Positions 1 to 6,392 of a DNA stretch of 22,157 bases are shown here, piece after piece. A program made the translations under genes and the position numbers. The stretch's first letter is position 1, and every line of letters begins with the position of its first letter. Under the pieces are notes generated by a model. That model saw only the letters and a program-made list of their open reading frames with translations, was not told the DNA's origin and did no database searches. The stretch is from Lachnospiraceae bacterium (GTDB lineage Bacteria > Bacillota > Clostridia > Lachnospirales > Lachnospiraceae): assembly GCA_016293925.1 (NCBI GenBank), contig JAEDCX010000037.1, positions 1-22,157 of the forward strand, given 5' to 3'.

Positions 1-2
1 CA

Positions 3-134
3 ATGGGAGTTGCGGTGATTGTGTATTTTGTGGCGGTCATTAAGGTGAGCGGAACCGTAGAAGAGGATCTCATCAAGCTTCCGAAGGGACGTATTCTTGT
101 CAGAATGGCAAAAAAAGTACATTTGTTGAAATAG
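3..134 (+). CDS. C-terminal end of a polysaccharide flippase-like membrane protein (partial)
   Basis: Only the last 43 codons are in the window; the gene begins upstream, and the ATG at 3 is simply the first complete codon. The visible part is a hydrophobic segment (MGVAVIVYFVAVIKVSG) followed by a basic tail ending LPKGRILVRMAKKVHLLK. That tail resembles the C-termini of clostridial MATE/MOP-superfamily 'polysaccharide biosynthesis' proteins (MurJ/SpoVB-like flippases), which usually finish with an LPKGR...AKKLHLL type sequence. Such proteins flip lipid-linked sugar intermediates across the cytoplasmic membrane. The family call is by recollection of this tail only, so which flippase it is cannot be decided here. 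The gene ends 21 nt before a hairpin that it shares with the convergent CorC-type gene. Confidence 0.6.
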   Translation: MGVAVIVYFVAVIKVSGTVEEDLIKLPKGRILVRMAKKVHLLK

Positions 135-153
135 AACTGGGAAAACAACATGG

Positions 154-188
154 AAAAAGGGTGACCGGTGCGAAACCGTTCACCCTTT
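154..188. terminator. Bidirectional intrinsic terminator between convergent genes
   Basis: A 14-bp stem (156-169 paired with 175-188, one C-T mismatch) closes a 5-nt GCGAA loop. Read on the minus strand the hairpin is followed by TTTTTCC (complement of 154-158), a proper U-tract for the CorC-type gene that ends at 192. Read on the plus strand it ends in TTTCTGTT, a weaker tract for the flippase gene. The location, between two convergent stop codons, fits a shared terminator. Confidence 0.75.
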
Positions 189-191
189 CTG

Positions 192-1508
192 TTATGATTC
201 ATCTGTTTCGGAGGTATCCGTTTCTGTAAAGCGGTCTTCTCCGGAATTGTTTTCCGTATTGTCCGGAAACAGTATTCGGACTTTCAGAATTCGTTTCTCA
301 TCCGTATCTTCTACGGTCAGCACCACACCGGTTGCGGTGGTGGCACTTTCTCCTTTCTCGGGAAGCTTATCCAGCAGTTCCATGACAAGCCCGCCGATGG
401 AGTCATAGTCTTCACTGTCGAGAGAACACCCGAGGGCATCGTTCAGATCCGCAAGCTTCATACTGCCTTCCACGAGATATTCCCGGTCGGAGATGGTACG
501 GATCTGTTCCGTTTCATCCTCGTCATATTCATCCCGGATCTCTCCAACGATTTCTTCCAGCAGATCTTCCATCGTGATCATTCCGACAGAGGTTCCGTAT
601 TCATCCAGAATGATAGAGACGTTCAAGGCTCGTTTTCGCATCTCCGGAAGCAGATCGGATGTTTTTTTCAGTTCATAGGTATAGTAGACGGGACGAATAA
701 TGTTTCGTACCCGGAAACTACGGCGGTTCTCCACCAGGAGGAAGTCTTTGATATTGACCATACCGATGATATGATCCTTATCTTTGTCATAGACCGGAAC
801 CCGGGTGTACATGTACTCGCGAAATGTGGCAAACAGATCGTGATACCGGGCATCCGCGCTGATGGTTACCATATCGATCCTGGGAATCATGATATCCCGC
901 GCAACCGCATCGGAAAAGTCAAATACGTTGTAGATCATTTCCCGTTCTTCGGTTTCAATGACGCCATCCTCATGACTGACATCCACATAGGTACGCAGCT
1001 CGGTCTCGGTCATGGCGGCACGCTTGTGGCGGTCAAACCCAAAAATATGAAGCAGGCCTGTAGCGACGCGGTCCACCAGGAAAATCACAGGCGTCAGCAA
1101 CATCATGAATCCATAGATGATTCTGGCGTAGGCAAGGGAAATGCGCTCCGCATTCATGGTGGCCCAGTTCTTCGGTATGATCTCTCCGAACAGGAGAACG
1201 AGAAACGTTAAGATACCTGTGGCGGCACCGACGTAGGCATTGCCGATGAGATCGATGGTAAGCGTGGTGGTAAGGGAGGAAGCAGCGATGTTGACGATGT
1301 TATTGCCGATCAGTATGGCGCTTAACATTTTGCTGTGACGGTCCAGAACCTTCTGCAGGATGACGGCTCTCTTTTTCTTGGCTTCCGCCAACGTCCGGAT
1401 TTTCACGCGGTTCACCGTGGTGAGAGCGGTTTCGGCGGATGAGAAAAAGGCCGACAGAATCAGTAAGACAACGAGTATCAGGATTCGTATGACACCTGAA
1501 GTATCCAA
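192..1508 (-). CDS. CNNM/CorC-family membrane protein with CBS pair (hemolysin-like, probable Mg2+ or other cation transporter)
   Basis: This 438-residue protein has the standard three-part layout. An N-terminal DUF21/CNNM membrane domain (about 1-190) has four hydrophobic segments, beginning SAFFSSAETAL, a hallmark motif, and containing LLFGEIIPKNWA. A CBS-domain pair (about 205-330) includes IMIPRIDMVTI, TRVPVYDKDKDHIIGMVNIKDFL and the second-CBS segment SIILDEYGTSVGMITMEDLLEEIVGEI. A CorC_HlyC C-terminal domain (about 345-425) includes EYLVEGSMKLADLN and DYDSIGGLVMELL, followed by an acidic tail. Family members such as S. aureus MpfA and the CorB/CorC group export Mg2+; older names call them hemolysins. 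The start is TTG at 1506-1508, preceded by AAGGAGTG (complement of 1517-1524), and no better ATG lies nearby. It has its own promoter and diverges from the SCIFF region. The exact ion is not readable from sequence. Confidence 0.93.
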   Translation of the reverse strand: MDTSGVIRILILVVLLILSAFFSSAETALTTVNRVKIRTLAEAKKKRAVILQKVLDRHSKMLSAILIGNNIVNIAASSLTTTLTIDLIGNAYVGAATGILTFLVLLFGEIIPKNWATMNAERISLAYARIIYGFMMLLTPVIFLVDRVATGLLHIFGFDRHKRAAMTETELRTYVDVSHEDGVIETEEREMIYNVFDFSDAVARDIMIPRIDMVTISADARYHDLFATFREYMYTRVPVYDKDKDHIIGMVNIKDFLLVENRRSFRVRNIIRPVYYTYELKKTSDLLPEMRKRALNVSIILDEYGTSVGMITMEDLLEEIVGEIRDEYDEDETEQIRTISDREYLVEGSMKLADLNDALGCSLDSEDYDSIGGLVMELLDKLPEKGESATTATGVVLTVEDTDEKRILKVRILFPDNTENNSGEDRFTETDTSETDES

Positions 1509-1555
1509 AATTATTTCACTCCTTCTTGATGCAATGTAATAAATGAGATATATGA

Positions 1556-1584
1556 ATCTTACCGAAAACCGTACACAATGTCAA
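1556..1584 (-). promoter_or_regulatory. Sigma-A promoter for the CorC-type gene
   Basis: On the minus strand a perfect TTGACA (complement of 1579-1584) is followed by a 17-bp spacer and TAAGAT (complement of 1556-1561; four of six consensus bases). Transcription would start near 1549, giving a leader of roughly 40 nt before the TTG start codon at 1508 and leaving the AAGGAG site inside it. This is a visual match only. Confidence 0.6.
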
Positions 1585-1603
1585 GGATTCCCCCGGGACA
1601 TGA

Positions 1604-1660
1604 ATTCATTGAGAACAGGAATTTCTGGAGAACAGGGATTCAGGAAGAACAGGAATTCAT
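1604..1660. repeat. Degenerate 17-bp direct repeat, about 3.3 copies
   Basis: Three head-to-tail 17-bp units occupy 1604-1620 (ATTCATTGAGAACAGGA), 1621-1637 (ATTTCTGGAGAACAGGG) and 1638-1654 (ATTCAGGAAGAACAGGA), followed by a partial ATTCAT at 1655-1660. The core AGAACAGG is invariant in all three. The array sits in the spacer between the two divergent genes, about 50-100 nt upstream of the small membrane protein, so it could be a transcription factor landing site or an inert tandem duplication. A weak promoter-like pair (TTCATA at 1656-1661, 18-bp spacer, TATACA at 1680-1685) begins at its downstream edge. Confidence 0.7.
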
Positions 1661-1707
1661 ATTTTACATTCGGACAGAATATACATAAGTGGTAGGGAGG
1701 GCTTGAT

Positions 1708-2064
1708 ATGAAACAGAGAATTACACCGATATTGAAAAGTCTTTTGATAGCGTATCTTCTGACAGGCGGATTGTTGCTGGTACTGGCACTGCTGTTGTAT
1801 CGTTTTCACTTAAGCGAAGGTGTGGTAACCGGATGTATCGTTGCAATCTATGTGGTGGCTTCCTGCCTGGCAGGCTTTCTGATGGGGAAGAATGCGGGAG
1901 AACGCAAATTCCTGTGGGGGTTGCTGCAGGGCTTGCTGTATTTCAGTGTTCTGCTGCTCATCTCATTCATACTCAACAGATCGTTGTCGGATGCCGTGGC
2001 GGGGGTGTTTGCATCTCTGGCAATCTGCGGCGGAAGCGGGATGGTGGGCGGTATGCTGAGTTAG
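1708..2064 (+). CDS. Small four-helix membrane protein, TIGR04086 (DUF3792-like) family
   Basis: A 118-residue, almost entirely hydrophobic protein with four predicted membrane helices, at about 10-31, 37-59, 66-88 and 94-116, and a short basic N-terminus (MKQRITPILKS). Glycine-rich patches (AGFLMGKNAGERK between helices 2 and 3, and ICGGSGMVGGML at the end) match what I recall of the TIGR04086 putative membrane protein family of Clostridia and Bacilli. Its function is unknown. The ATG at 1708 follows GGGAGG at about 1694-1699. In many clostridial genomes a protein of this kind sits just upstream of the SCIFF precursor and maturase, as here, so a link to SCIFF or to Sec function has been suspected; nothing in the sequence proves one. 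The following gene has its own strong promoter, so it need not be co-transcribed. Confidence 0.8.
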   Translation: MKQRITPILKSLLIAYLLTGGLLLVLALLLYRFHLSEGVVTGCIVAIYVVASCLAGFLMGKNAGERKFLWGLLQGLLYFSVLLLISFILNRSLSDAVAGVFASLAICGGSGMVGGMLS

Positions 2065-2168
2065 AGAAACGTACAGGCCGGATGGGGCGTGGGGCAATGC
2101 GGATGTTGATCTTCGTATTGAGGATGCCATCATTCCGTTACACATTGCAGATGAATTATCATTACTAC

Positions 2169-2197
2169 TTGAAATGCGCAGAAGAATGTGCTATACT
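2169..2197 (+). promoter_or_regulatory. Strong extended -10 promoter for the SCIFF precursor
   Basis: TTGAAA at 2169-2174, a spacer of exactly 17 bp, and TATACT at 2192-2197, with TGC directly before the -10 box (extended -10). Transcription would begin near 2204, giving a leader of about 25 nt before scfA that contains AGGAGG at 2217-2222. It is among the best promoter matches in the window, and it separates scfA from the upstream membrane protein gene. Confidence 0.75.
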
Positions 2198-2229
2198 GAC
2201 GCAGTATGAAAGGTTTAGGAGGCTATACG

Positions 2230-2373
2230 ATGAAGCATATTAAGACATTGAATACAAGAGACTTAAAGGCATCCATGAAGAAGGGCGGATGTGGCGAGTG
2301 CCAGACTTCCTGTCAGTCAGCTTGCAAGACTTCCTGTACAGTAGGAAATCAGAGCTGTGAGAAAGTAAAATAA
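2230..2373 (+). CDS. scfA: Six-cysteine ranthipeptide SCIFF precursor
   Basis: A 47-residue peptide starting MKHIKTLNTRDLKASMKKGG. Its C-terminal half carries six cysteines at 21, 24, 28, 32, 36 and 43 (the name SCIFF stands for six cysteines in forty-five residues). The middle of the array follows a C-x3-C pattern with Thr, Ser, Gln and Ala spacers. It is too short for most ORF cut-offs, but the start is clear: AGGAGG at 2217-2222 lies 7 nt upstream and there is a near-consensus promoter. In the characterised clostridial system the radical SAM maturase (CteB in C. thermocellum) links a cysteine sulfur to another residue of this peptide to form a thioether (ranthipeptide). The maturase gene lies 79 nt downstream. 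The leader (about 1-20) should bind the maturase's recognition domain. No export or cleavage gene is visible, except that secDF follows in the same cluster. The mature product's role is not settled. Confidence 0.95.
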   Translation: MKHIKTLNTRDLKASMKKGGCGECQTSCQSACKTSCTVGNQSCEKVK

Positions 2374-2404
2374 TAGGAAGTTACATGAATAAGAGAAGTA
2401 TTCG

Positions 2405-2431
2405 TAAGCAGCGATAACCTATCGCTGCTTA
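2405..2431 (+). terminator. Stem-loop between scfA and scfB (attenuator-like)
   Basis: A perfect 12-bp inverted repeat (TAAGCAGCGATA at 2405-2416, TATCGCTGCTTA at 2420-2431) closes a 3-nt ACC loop, which opens to 5-7 nt if the top A-T pairs breathe. It starts 32 nt after the scfA stop and ends 21 nt before the scfB start. The downstream sequence TTATATGAAAAGG lacks a long U-tract, so it is more likely a leaky terminator or a 3'-end stabiliser than a full stop. It would give many scfA transcripts and fewer scfB transcripts. No separate promoter for scfB is evident after it. Confidence 0.6.
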
Positions 2432-2452
2432 TTATATGAAAAGGAAAAGAAC

Positions 2453-3838
2453 ATGATACATCAGTATAAGAATAACGGATACAACATCGTTATGGATGTG
2501 AACAGCGGCTGTGTTCATGTGGTGGATGATATAGTGTATAACATCATCCCGGTTGTGGAAGGTTTGCTGAAGGAGAATATGGACAAGGATCTGATCCGGG
2601 CTGCCGTTTTGTCAATGGAGGATATCGCATACGACGGAGAACAGGTTTCGGAAGCACTGGATGAGATTTTCGAGTTAAAAGAGAACGATATGCTCTTTAC
2701 GGAAGACGAATATGAAGGGTACATCGATGCATTTAAGAACAGAGAGACGGTGGTGAAGGCACTGTGTCTTCATATCGCACATGACTGTAATCTTGCCTGC
2801 AGATATTGCTTTGCGGGAAAAGGAGAGTACAACGGCGACAAAGCCCTTATGAGTTTTGATGTCGGCAAAAAGGCACTGGATTTTCTGGTTCGTTCCAGCG
2901 GTAACCGTAGGAATCTGGAAGTGGATTTTTTCGGCGGAGAGCCGTTGATGAACTGGCAGGTGGTGAAAGACCTGGTCGCTTACGGAAGAAGCCTTGAGGA
3001 GCCGTACAACAAGCGGTTTCGGTTCACACTGACGACAAACGGTGTGCTGTTGAATGATGAGATTCTGGAGTTTGCCAACAAAGAGATGAGTAACATTGTT
3101 CTCAGTATTGACGGACGTAAGGAAGTCCATGATTACATGCGTCCGCACCGGGGAGGACAGGGGAGTTATGACGAGATCGTTCCGAAGTTCCGGAAAGTGG
3201 CCGAGAGCCGGGATGAGATGAATTATTATGTCCGGGGAACCTTTACCCAGAACAATCTGGACTTTGCCGCGGATGTCATTCATCTGGCTGATCTGGGATT
3301 CAAACAGATCTCGGTGGAGCCGGTTGTGGCAAAGCCGACAGAGGAATATGCCCTGAAGGAAGAGAATATTCCCCGGCTGATGGAAGAGTATGACAAACTG
3401 GCCCGGGAGATCATTCGGAGGAGAAAAGAGGGAAACGGCTTCAACTTCTTCCATTTCATGATCAATCTGGAAGGCGGTCCCTGTGTGGCAAAGCGATTAA
3501 GCGGATGCGGATCCGGAACCGAATATCTGGCGGTAACGCCCTGGGGTGATCTGTATCCCTGTCATCAGTTCGTCGGGAATGAGAAATTCCTGATGGGCAA
3601 CGTGGATACCGGAGTGACCAATACGGAGCTTCGGGACATGTTCCGAAACAGCAATGTATATACCAAGGAAAAATGCAGAAACTGTTTCGCTAAGTTCTAC
3701 TGCAGCGGCGGATGTGCGGCGAATGCATACAATTTCCATGGGAATATCAATGACGCATATGATCTGGGATGTGAATTGCAGAGAAAGCGTGTGGAATGCG
3801 CGATCATGATAAAGGCAGCTTTGGCTGACGAAGAATAA
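2453..3838 (+). CDS. scfB: SCIFF maturase, radical SAM/SPASM thioether-forming enzyme
   Basis: 461 residues in the order expected for this family. An N-terminal RRE-like peptide-binding region (about 1-90) opens MIHQYKNNGYNIVMDVNSGC. A radical SAM core follows with the cluster motif CNLACRYC (Cys112, Cys116, Cys119) and the SAM-binding motif DFFGGEPLMNW, then TLTTNGVLL and VLSIDGRKEVHDYMRPHRGG. The C-terminal SPASM domain for two auxiliary Fe-S clusters contains GPCVAKRLSGCGSG, DLYPCHQFVG, CRNCFAKFYCSGGC and DLGC. It uses SAM radical chemistry in the cytoplasm to form cysteine sulfur-to-carbon thioether bonds in ScfA; C. thermocellum CteB is the studied example. Length is normal for the family. 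The ATG at 2453 follows AAGGA at 2441-2445, a weaker site than that of scfA, consistent with catalytic rather than stoichiometric need. It is followed 13 nt later by secDF. Confidence 0.96.
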   Translation: MIHQYKNNGYNIVMDVNSGCVHVVDDIVYNIIPVVEGLLKENMDKDLIRAAVLSMEDIAYDGEQVSEALDEIFELKENDMLFTEDEYEGYIDAFKNRETVVKALCLHIAHDCNLACRYCFAGKGEYNGDKALMSFDVGKKALDFLVRSSGNRRNLEVDFFGGEPLMNWQVVKDLVAYGRSLEEPYNKRFRFTLTTNGVLLNDEILEFANKEMSNIVLSIDGRKEVHDYMRPHRGGQGSYDEIVPKFRKVAESRDEMNYYVRGTFTQNNLDFAADVIHLADLGFKQISVEPVVAKPTEEYALKEENIPRLMEEYDKLAREIIRRRKEGNGFNFFHFMINLEGGPCVAKRLSGCGSGTEYLAVTPWGDLYPCHQFVGNEKFLMGNVDTGVTNTELRDMFRNSNVYTKEKCRNCFAKFYCSGGCAANAYNFHGNINDAYDLGCELQRKRVECAIMIKAALADEE

Positions 3839-3851
3839 GGAGAGCGATAGA

Positions 3852-6101
3852 ATGAGCAAAGTAAAGTCAATCATTGTATTATTTCTGACAGTGGCTTTGA
3901 TCGGCGGACTTGGATTCATTGCCGTGTTTGGCGTCGGCGAAAATAAGACGGGTGCTGCCAGCAAGATCAAGCGCGGTCTGGATCTGGAGGGTGGTGTGAG
4001 CATTACCTTCGGGGTTGTGGGCGAGACGCCTGCAGCCACGGATCTGAACGATACTGTTTTCAAACTCAAACAGAGAGTGGACCGTATTGATACGGAGGCA
4101 CAGGTATATCCGGAAGGCAATGACCGTATCAATGTGGAGATTCCGGGAGCCGATAATGCGGAGGAGATTCTGGAGGAACTGGGGCGTCCCGGTTCCCTGT
4201 ATTTCATCCGGCACTACGCACCGGATAATACCACGCCCAACTACTCCTACGACAGTGCATCCGGTATGTATGTACTGGCAAGGGATCTGGATGAGATCAT
4301 CGCAGATGGTTCCGCAATCCTGTCAGGTACGGATGTGAAGAGTGCCACTGCAAGAACCAGCAAGAATGATTATAGTCAGGTTGAATATGTGGTGGAACTG
4401 GTGTTTACTCCGGAAGGTGCGAAGATCTTTGCGGAGGAGACGACCGCGGCATATGAGAGAGGCAGAGATTCCATTGCAATCTATTATGACGGAGAGCTGA
4501 TCTCTGTTCCAAACGTACAGAATCCGATCACATCAGGTACCGGCATTATCTCCGGACAGGCTTCCATGGAGGAGGCTGAGAAACTGGCTTCCAATATCCG
4601 TATCGGTGGACTGAGTCTGGAATTGGAAGAACTGCAGTCCAAGGTTGTGGGGGCACAGCTGGGTATGGATGCCATTGACACCAGTGTGAAAGCAGGTATC
4701 ATCGGACTGATTATCGTTATGGTCTTCATGATTGCAGTATACTGGATTCCCGGTGTGGCTTCCGCTCTTGCCCTTGCAATCTATACGATTCTGGTTCTGT
4801 TGACCATGAATGCATTTGAACTGACGCTTACCCTGCCGGGTATCGCAGGTATCATCCTGTCCATCGGTATGGCAGTGGATGCCAACGTTATTATTTTCGC
4901 CAGAATCCGGGAAGAACTCGGAACCGGTAAAACTGTGAGAAGCGCCATTGATATCGGATTCAAAAAGGCGTTGTCGGCCATTTTGGACGGTAACATCACA
5001 ACTCTGATAGCCGCATTTGTACTGATCTGGTTCGGTACAGGCAGTGTGAAGGGCTTTGCCATTACCCTTGCGATTGGTATAGTGTTATCCATGTTTACGG
5101 CACTTGTGATCACGAGGCTGATCTTAAAAGCATTATATGGGATCGGGCTTCGTTCCGAGAAATTGTATGGAGCCACCAAAGAACACAAAACGGTGGATTT
5201 CCTCAAGAGAAAAGCATTGTTCTTCGGCGTGTCTGCCGCTTTGATTGTGGCCGGAATCGTGGGCATGATTGCTTTCAAGGCGCAGGGAAAAGGATCTCTG
5301 AATTATGGTCTGGAGTTTGCGGGAGGAACAACAATAACCGTTCCCATGAACGAAGAGTATACATTGGAGAGAGTCAATAAGGAGATTGTTCCGGAGGTTG
5401 AGAAGGTCATTGGCTCCGGAGATATCCAGACCCAGACCGTCAAGGGAACAACAGACGTGATTATTAAGACAAGAACCCTGAATTCCGATGAGCGTACTGA
5501 ATTGGAGACGGTTTTGCGGGATACCTTTGACATTGCAGAGGATAAGGAGATCGGTCAGGATACCATCGGTGCTACGATCAGCAATGAGATGAGACGGAAT
5601 GCTGTCATTTCCGTTGCCATAGCAACCCTGTGCATGTTATTGTACATCTTTATCCGATTCAGGGATTTCCGTTTTGCAACCAGTGCAGTTGTCGCATTGC
5701 TGCATGACGTATTGGTAGTGCTTGCATTCTATGCATTGTTCCGAGTTTCCGTTGGCAATACCTTTATTGCCTGCATGCTGACCATTGTCGGATACTCCAT
5801 CAATGCCACCATCGTTATTTTCGATCGTATCCGTGAGAACATGAAGAGCATGACCAAGAAGGATGATCTGAAAGAGGTGGTGAATAAGTCCATCACACAG
5901 ACGCTGACCCGAAGCATTTATACTTCTTTCACTACCTTTGTGATGGTGCTTGTCCTGTTCATCATGGGAGTAAACTCCATCAGACTCTTTGCCCTGCCGT
6001 TGATGGTAGGTATTGTATGCGGTGCCTATTCCTCCGTATGTATCACAGGTGCACTGTGGTATGTGATGAAGAAGAGAATCGGCGCCGGCAAAACGAAATA
6101 A
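3852..6101 (+). CDS. secDF: Fused protein translocase subunit SecDF
   Basis: 749 residues carrying SecD (about 1-430) and SecF (about 450-749) in one chain, with 12 membrane helices in two sets of six. The SecD half shows KRGLDLEGGVSITFG, the P1 periplasmic-type domain, and the helix-4 motif GMAVDANVIIFARIREELG with Asp343. The SecF half shows NYGLEFAGGTTITV and GYSINATIVIFDRIREN. SecDF uses the proton or sodium gradient to pull proteins through SecYEG and complete export. In Thermus SecDF two membrane aspartates, one per half, are important for ion-driven activity. Here the SecD one is present, but the SecF position, usually NDT, reads NAT (Ala652). The start ATG follows AAGGAGAG 5-8 nt upstream. 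Being 13 nt behind scfB, it is probably co-transcribed with the SCIFF genes, and it ends at a strong terminator. Confidence 0.96.
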   Translation: MSKVKSIIVLFLTVALIGGLGFIAVFGVGENKTGAASKIKRGLDLEGGVSITFGVVGETPAATDLNDTVFKLKQRVDRIDTEAQVYPEGNDRINVEIPGADNAEEILEELGRPGSLYFIRHYAPDNTTPNYSYDSASGMYVLARDLDEIIADGSAILSGTDVKSATARTSKNDYSQVEYVVELVFTPEGAKIFAEETTAAYERGRDSIAIYYDGELISVPNVQNPITSGTGIISGQASMEEAEKLASNIRIGGLSLELEELQSKVVGAQLGMDAIDTSVKAGIIGLIIVMVFMIAVYWIPGVASALALAIYTILVLLTMNAFELTLTLPGIAGIILSIGMAVDANVIIFARIREELGTGKTVRSAIDIGFKKALSAILDGNITTLIAAFVLIWFGTGSVKGFAITLAIGIVLSMFTALVITRLILKALYGIGLRSEKLYGATKEHKTVDFLKRKALFFGVSAALIVAGIVGMIAFKAQGKGSLNYGLEFAGGTTITVPMNEEYTLERVNKEIVPEVEKVIGSGDIQTQTVKGTTDVIIKTRTLNSDERTELETVLRDTFDIAEDKEIGQDTIGATISNEMRRNAVISVAIATLCMLLYIFIRFRDFRFATSAVVALLHDVLVVLAFYALFRVSVGNTFIACMLTIVGYSINATIVIFDRIRENMKSMTKKDDLKEVVNKSITQTLTRSIYTSFTTFVMVLVLFIMGVNSIRLFALPLMVGIVCGAYSSVCITGALWYVMKKRIGAGKTK

Positions 6102-6132
6102 TTTGCTGCCATTTGACAGATTTCAAACAGAG

Positions 6133-6167
6133 CACCCGTGCACTCATCAAAGTGTACGGGTGTTTTT
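6133..6167 (+). terminator. Intrinsic terminator after secDF
   Basis: A 12-bp stem with one G-U pair (6133-6144 paired with 6151-6162), a 6-nt CATCAA loop and a TTTTT tract at 6163-6167. It begins 32 nt after the secDF stop codon and is the clearest intrinsic terminator in the window. It marks the end of the scfA-scfB-secDF unit. Confidence 0.88.
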
Positions 6168-6263
6168 GGAAAATGGATCTCGCAATCTCTGTCCTGAAAA
6201 TGCGAGGATATACACAGGAATATTCTGTATGATGGGCATATCAAACAAGAAAGGAGCAGTCAT

Positions 6264-6392
6264 ATGGGATGGGTTCAGGGTATGAACGAAGCTGTAAACT
6301 ACATTGAAGAACATATTCATGTCAAAGTTATCGATGTGGCATTAAAGTATGGATATGATTCACCTCCGCCTTTAGCAGAGCATTTCAGATGA
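6264..6392 (+). pseudogene. Remnant of an AraC-family transcription regulator
   Basis: A 42-codon frame starts at ATG 6264 behind a good AAGGAG site (6251-6256) and reads MGWVQGMNEAVNYIEEHI, then VKVIDVALKYGYDSP. The first part matches the start of AraC/XylS DNA-binding domains of the clostridial 'MxWxQxMNxAIDYIEE' type. The second matches their second helix-turn-helix (KVIDLALKYGYDSPESF). Roughly 45-50 residues normally lying between them are missing at the join near codon 18. The frame then goes wrong and stops with TGA at 6390-6392. Restoring one base near 6375 would continue into the familiar RAFQMIHGISP, which is what the next frame encodes from ATG 6389. So there are two lesions: an internal deletion and a one-base frameshift. 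The effector-binding domain is absent. The stop overlaps the following ATG (ATGA at 6389-6392). Confidence 0.75.

Noticed and set aside
771..1211. A 146-codon plus-strand frame opposite the CorC-type gene.
   Set aside because: The minus-strand frame matches every domain of a known family, while this one has no recognisable motif or ribosome binding site.
2060..2207. An open frame after the small membrane protein gene that reads like protein (for example DVDLRIEDAIIPLHIADELS).
   Set aside because: It has no ATG, GTG or TTG start after the preceding in-frame stop, no ribosome binding site, and it runs through the scfA promoter at 2169-2197. The protein-like look may be chance or an old remnant; I could not link it to any family.
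1833..2243. A 136-codon frame overlapping the small membrane protein gene and the scfA start.
   Set aside because: It is an out-of-frame shadow of the membrane protein gene, is rich in Cys and Arg in a way typical of such shadows, and ends inside scfA.
6168..6263. Possible promoter for the AraC remnant (TATGAT at 6228-6233).
   Set aside because: No acceptable -35 box lies 16-18 bp upstream, and the start site would leave a very short leader. Too weak to list.
6375..6392. Programmed ribosomal frameshift joining the AraC remnant to the next frame.
   Set aside because: There is no slippery heptamer or downstream pseudoknot-like structure, and the regulator also lacks an internal block, so simple decay explains it better.
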